Shown here in pieces: positions 6,821 to 7,393 of a stretch of DNA of 7,393 nt. The stretch covers positions 1 to 7,393 of the forward strand of contig JAQUSA010000047.1 of the NCBI GenBank assembly GCA_028715315.1. The letters are read 5' to 3'. A model generated the notes under the pieces. The model saw only the letters and a list, made by a program, of their open reading frames with translations. It did no database searches and had not been told where the DNA came from. The first letter of the stretch is position 1. The number at the start of each line of letters is the position of its first letter. Made by a program: the position numbers and the translations under genes. The DNA comes from Candidatus Omnitrophota bacterium. Its GTDB lineage: Bacteria; Omnitrophota; Gorgyraeia; Pluralincolimonadales; Pluralincolimonadaceae.

Positions 6821-7393
6821 AAGCGCGTGGGCTCCCGACAGGGAGAGCGTAGTGTACGAGAGGGTTGCCGCGCAGAATAGGGGCCCGCTCTCGGGCGAAG
6901 CGCTCCAGGCCGTGTACCGCGAGATAATGTCAGGCTGCCTGGCGCTTGAGAAGCCTTTGAGGATATCCTATATGGGCCCGCCGGCGAGTTTCTCAAATAT
7001 CGCGGCGCTCAAGAAATTCGGCTCATCGGTCCGGTACCTTCCGGTAAATACGATCAACGACGTATTCGCCGAGGTCGAGCACGGCAGGGCGGACTACGGG
7101 GTCGTCCCGATAGAAAATTCCATCGAGGGCGCGATAAATTACACGCTCGACATGTTCATGGAATCCGACCTGAAGATATGCTCGGAGATATCTATCGAGA
7201 TATCGCATAACCTGCTGGCAAAATGCGGGATGGACCGGATAAAGAGGGTTTATTCCAACCCGAGCGTCGTCGGGCAGTGCAGGATGTGGCTCGAGGCTAA
7301 CCTCCCGCAGGTTGAAATAATAGAGGTCACTTCAACGACCAAGGCGGCAGGGATGGCGGTCAAGGAGAAGGGCGCGGCTGCTATAGGCTCAAG
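6702..7393 (+). CDS. pheA: Chorismate mutase-prephenate dehydratase, 3'-partial
   Basis: This bifunctional P-protein converts chorismate to prephenate and then to phenylpyruvate, the committed route to phenylalanine. The frame is open from 6702 to the right edge (230 codons visible). Residues 1-85 are an AroQ-type chorismate mutase: LRKKIDLLDRKIIQLLNSRAQLS with likely active-site R7 and R24, K35 in IGRLKAK, the PDRE stretch at 45-48, and the last helix AVYREIMSGCLALE (70-83). The prephenate dehydratase domain begins about residue 87 with ISYMGPPASFSNIAALKKFG and shows VVPIENSIEGAINYTLD (134-150), SNPSVVGQCRMWL (185-197) and STTKAAGMAV (211-220). The catalytic TRF motif and the regulatory ACT domain would lie beyond the window. 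The start is supported by AGGAGG 6 nt upstream and by the alignment of the mutase from residue 1. It overlaps scpB by 119 nt in the +1 frame. Feedback control by phenylalanine through an ACT domain is expected from the family but not visible. Confidence 0.93.
   Translation, partial: MELEKLRKKIDLLDRKIIQLLNSRAQLSVRIGRLKAKANKSAWAPDRESVVYERVAAQNRGPLSGEALQAVYREIMSGCLALEKPLRISYMGPPASFSNIAALKKFGSSVRYLPVNTINDVFAEVEHGRADYGVVPIENSIEGAINYTLDMFMESDLKICSEISIEISHNLLAKCGMDRIKRVYSNPSVVGQCRMWLEANLPQVEIIEVTSTTKAAGMAVKEKGAAAIGS

Overview
The window is a single-strand (+) bacterial block built around the conserved translation/transcription operon rimP-nusA-infB. It continues without a visible break into trpS, scpA, scpB and the start of pheA, which runs off the right edge. 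Heavy use of ATA (Ile) and AGG (Arg) in moderately GC-rich coding DNA, with long K/E/A/P-rich stretches, reminds me of uncultured Candidatus Omnitrophota or a related lineage. That placement is a weak inference from codon flavour; no rRNA or other phylogenetic marker was searched.

Layout. Positions 3-413 hold the end, or all, of an unrecognised coiled-coil protein. The gap 414-550 is the only real intergenic space and is the main regulatory region. It has a near-consensus sigma70-type promoter (TTGACA, 17 bp, TATAAA) right after the first gene's stop codon. About 20 nt after the predicted transcription start comes an intrinsic terminator whose arms are a perfect Shine-Dalgarno (AAGGAGG) and an anti-Shine-Dalgarno (CCTCCTT). 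Overlapping complementarity could form an H-type pseudoknot. The rimP operon therefore appears to be transcribed through its own leader terminator, which suggests attenuation.

From 551 onward the genes are tightly packed: rimP (30S maturation), nusA (transcription elongation/termination), infB (initiator tRNA delivery), trpS (Trp-tRNA charging), scpA and scpB (condensin kleisin and winged-helix partner), and pheA (chorismate mutase-prephenate dehydratase, phenylalanine synthesis). Intergenic distances are 12, 0, 3, -4, -14 and -119 nt. The genes often found in or near this operon (ylxR/ylxQ between nusA and infB, rbfA/truB after infB) are absent here, and infB is followed directly by a trpS-scpA-scpB-pheA module.

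The most unusual points are: (1) pheA starts inside scpB, behind a strong AGGAGG, with a 119-nt out-of-frame overlap, so the chorismate mutase N-terminal helix and the ScpB tail share DNA; (2) the promoter/SD-antiSD terminator leader before rimP; (3) a 12-bp perfect inverted repeat with a 2-nt spacer inside scpA. I found no mobile element, CRISPR array, tRNA or rRNA. Apart from these points the window is a housekeeping region, and I see no clear evidence of a wholly new multi-gene system.
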